A stretch of 64,000 bases of DNA from assembly GCA_027257055.1 (NCBI GenBank), contig JAPVLO010000073.1:7244501-7308500 (forward strand). The letters run 5' to 3'. The first letter of the stretch is position 1, and each line of letters opens with the position of its first letter. The position numbers and the translations under genes are program-made. The stretch comes from Cephalopachus bancanus. Its lineage: Eukaryota; Chordata; Mammalia; Primates; Tarsiidae. The notes beneath the pieces were generated by a model that had not been told where the DNA came from, did not search any database, and was given only the letters and a program-made list of their open reading frames with translations. Shown here piece after piece: positions 62,326-64,000 of the stretch.

Positions 62326-62492
62326 CTTTTTATACATTTTTGTTGCATTTTACTTAAAAGCTAAATTCTATTTGTAATGCTGTTTGGAATGTTTCCCAGT
62401 TCATAAACACTAAAATGAAAATTATGCTTAATAATTCTTATGAGTTCTCTTTCCCTTTCCTCTTGTTTTTGTTTTTTTAATATTTTTAACAG

Positions 62493-62649
62493 TGTGAAGA
62501 AAACACAAACCTTCAGGATACTACCCGCTACCTCAAACTTCCCTTTTCCAAGGGCATTTTCCTTGGGAATAATAATCAAGCCATGAAGGCCACAAAGGAG
62601 TCTTTTTGGATAACATCTTTTCTTTGTTCCACAAAACTCACACAAAATG
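62493..62649 (+). CDS. DOCK4: DOCK4 exon encoding the C-terminal part of DHR-1
   Basis: This exon is 157 nt, with acceptor tatttttaacag and donor gtaatg. It begins in phase 0 with CEENTNLQDTTRYLKLPF, continues through the GIFLGNNNQAMK loop, and ends WITSFLCSTKLTQN plus one base. The block closes the DHR-1 domain and passes into the armadillo-like helical region, which would start in the next exon outside the window. The position fits the known extent of DHR-1 in DOCK4 (about residues 400 to 575). Four exons of this window (35155 to 62649) therefore encode essentially the whole lipid-binding module. An antisense frame at 62361-62645 is a by-product. Confidence 0.96.
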
Positions 62650-64000
62650 GTAATGTATAAAACTGTTTTATTAGAAAGCCCTTGTACCTAAATACTCATG
62701 TGAATTTTGGTAAGCATATTCAGGAAATACCAAAGTTATAATTAAGAGCTTTACACTAGGAAAATTATTCATCTTTCCATTTGTGATTTCTGATAAAATG
62801 AAAGCAAATGTACCCAATGATCTGTTGGATACATATAATTTAAGGACTTCAAAACTATCCTCCTATTGGAAACCAAGTATACAACTCTTCAAATAAACCA
62901 TCAAAACCCAGCTGCTTAAAAAAAAAAGACAAAAAATATCACCACCTTAATCTCTTGTTTTATAGCTCCATAAGCAGTGCTAATTGCAGGCTTTAGAATA
63001 AAGGCTGTTTTTTGTTTAATTAGATGCATATTGCTTTTCTGTTCTAGCATTACTTTTTATGTCAGTGATTGTTTAGCAAGTTATGATTAATAAAGCAAGC
63101 TCTTCTCCTTGGCAAATTACTATGAAAACATCGTCTGTAATGAAGGAAGTAAATTAAACATTTTGAGTTCTTCATGGTTGCCATATAAGGCTTCTGGCTA
63201 GCACCCTGAGTGCTGTATTAATGAGTTAGAGTCATTACGTTGAATCACTTCATAATGAGGTATTGTGGCTCATAAAAACCTGTGGTGCCTAAACATGTAT
63301 GTTACTGTTCTTTTTCAGTGTCAGAACAGCATTTGTAGAAGGAAACCTATGTCTTATCTTAGACTGTAGTATCAGAAAAGAAACAAAACTGTAGCATTAC
63401 AATTTTGACTTCTTTTTAACTACCTCTTAATTTCAACATGCAACATGTGACTATATTTATAGGACACCAAGTTATATCAAGTTATACCAAGCTTTATCTG
63501 TATTCAGTAGTTAATGATTTTACTTAAAAAAAACCAAACCAAAACAAAAACCTCCATTGATATAACTCAGTAAATGATGATAAAGCATTTACCAAACCCC
63601 AGGTCTTTTTATTAGGACCAGTCTGCCCCCTTGGAAGTTATGAAGATAATAAAATCAACCTGTTATTGATGCCCTCAGAAATGTTATTCATCTTTTTTGG
63701 ATTAGTTGTATGTCTGTTATAGAGTTTACTTACATTTAGCTGAATGTCCCAATAGAATATTTTGGAGTTGCATTAGTTATCTATTGTTGCTATAACAATT
63801 ACAGCAAAATTATTGGCTTAAAACAGCACAGATTTGTTACCTTACAGTTCTGAAGGTCAAAAGTCTAAAATTGGTTTCACTGGACTAAAATCCAGGTGTT
63901 AACAGGGCTACATTCCTTCTGGAAACTCTGGGGAAAGTCCTTTTTCTGAGCTTTTCTAGTTTCTAGAGGCTGCCTGCATTCCTCAGTTCATGACTTCAAA
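62650..64000 (+). other. DOCK4: DOCK4 intron, 5' part only, phase 1
   Basis: This is the beginning of the next intron, starting gtaatg. The stretch 62650-63767 is AT-rich with no recognised element. The window ends inside an antisense MLT1-type LTR. Confidence 0.8.
63768..64000 (-). mobile_element. MaLR (MLT1-type) LTR, cut by window end
   Basis: Antisense MLT1 blocks: tgcattagttatctattgtt, ggcttaaaacagcacagatt, ttctgaaggtcaaaagtcta, gctacattccttctggaaac and ttctagaggctgcctgcatt. It is the same general family as 26812-27283 in the other orientation. Confidence 0.85.

Overview
This window is nuclear DNA from a mammal, almost certainly a primate. It holds six internal exons of one plus-strand protein-coding gene, DOCK4 (dedicator of cytokinesis 4), separated by five complete introns and flanked by two partial ones. 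About 1.2 percent of the window (767 nt) is coding. Joined in order, the exons read without a stop and give about 256 residues, from just upstream of the lipid-binding DHR-1 (DOCK-type C2) domain to about its end. All junctions have AG/GT splice sites and all codon phases agree. The start codon, SH3 region, catalytic DHR-2 domain, promoter and polyadenylation site lie outside the window.

Layout: partial intron 1-2401; exon 2402-2490; 21 kb intron; exon 23548-23673; 11.5 kb intron; exon 35155-35279; 2.5 kb intron; exon 37798-37960; 5.7 kb intron; exon 43630-43736; 18.8 kb intron; exon 62493-62649; partial intron to the end.

The introns are packed with interspersed repeats. Old layers shared by many mammals are MIR, L2, L1M 3' ends, MLT1-type LTRs and small hAT-like DNA transposons. 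Above them lie about 25 dimeric Alu elements, which mark the genome as primate. The freshest Alus have a left arm reading GGCTCAGCCTATAATCCCAG and a right arm reading CTTGGAAGGCTGAGGCGGAA. That is unlike the anthropoid Alu consensus and unlike the lemur or loris type as I know them. Together with short mariner copies inserted into L2, L1 and Alu, and an L1 3' end that does not look anthropoid, this suggests a tarsier-like, non-anthropoid primate. The species is an inference.

Nothing in the window is bacterial or viral in organisation. There is no operon, CRISPR array, tRNA or rRNA, and I found no second protein-coding gene. The observations most worth checking are three mariner deletion derivatives of one subfamily nested in older repeats, an inverted mariner pair, a 183 bp LTR-like sequence carried as an L1-type retroposon with a 15 bp target-site duplication, and three pairs of short local direct repeats that I cannot assign to known families.
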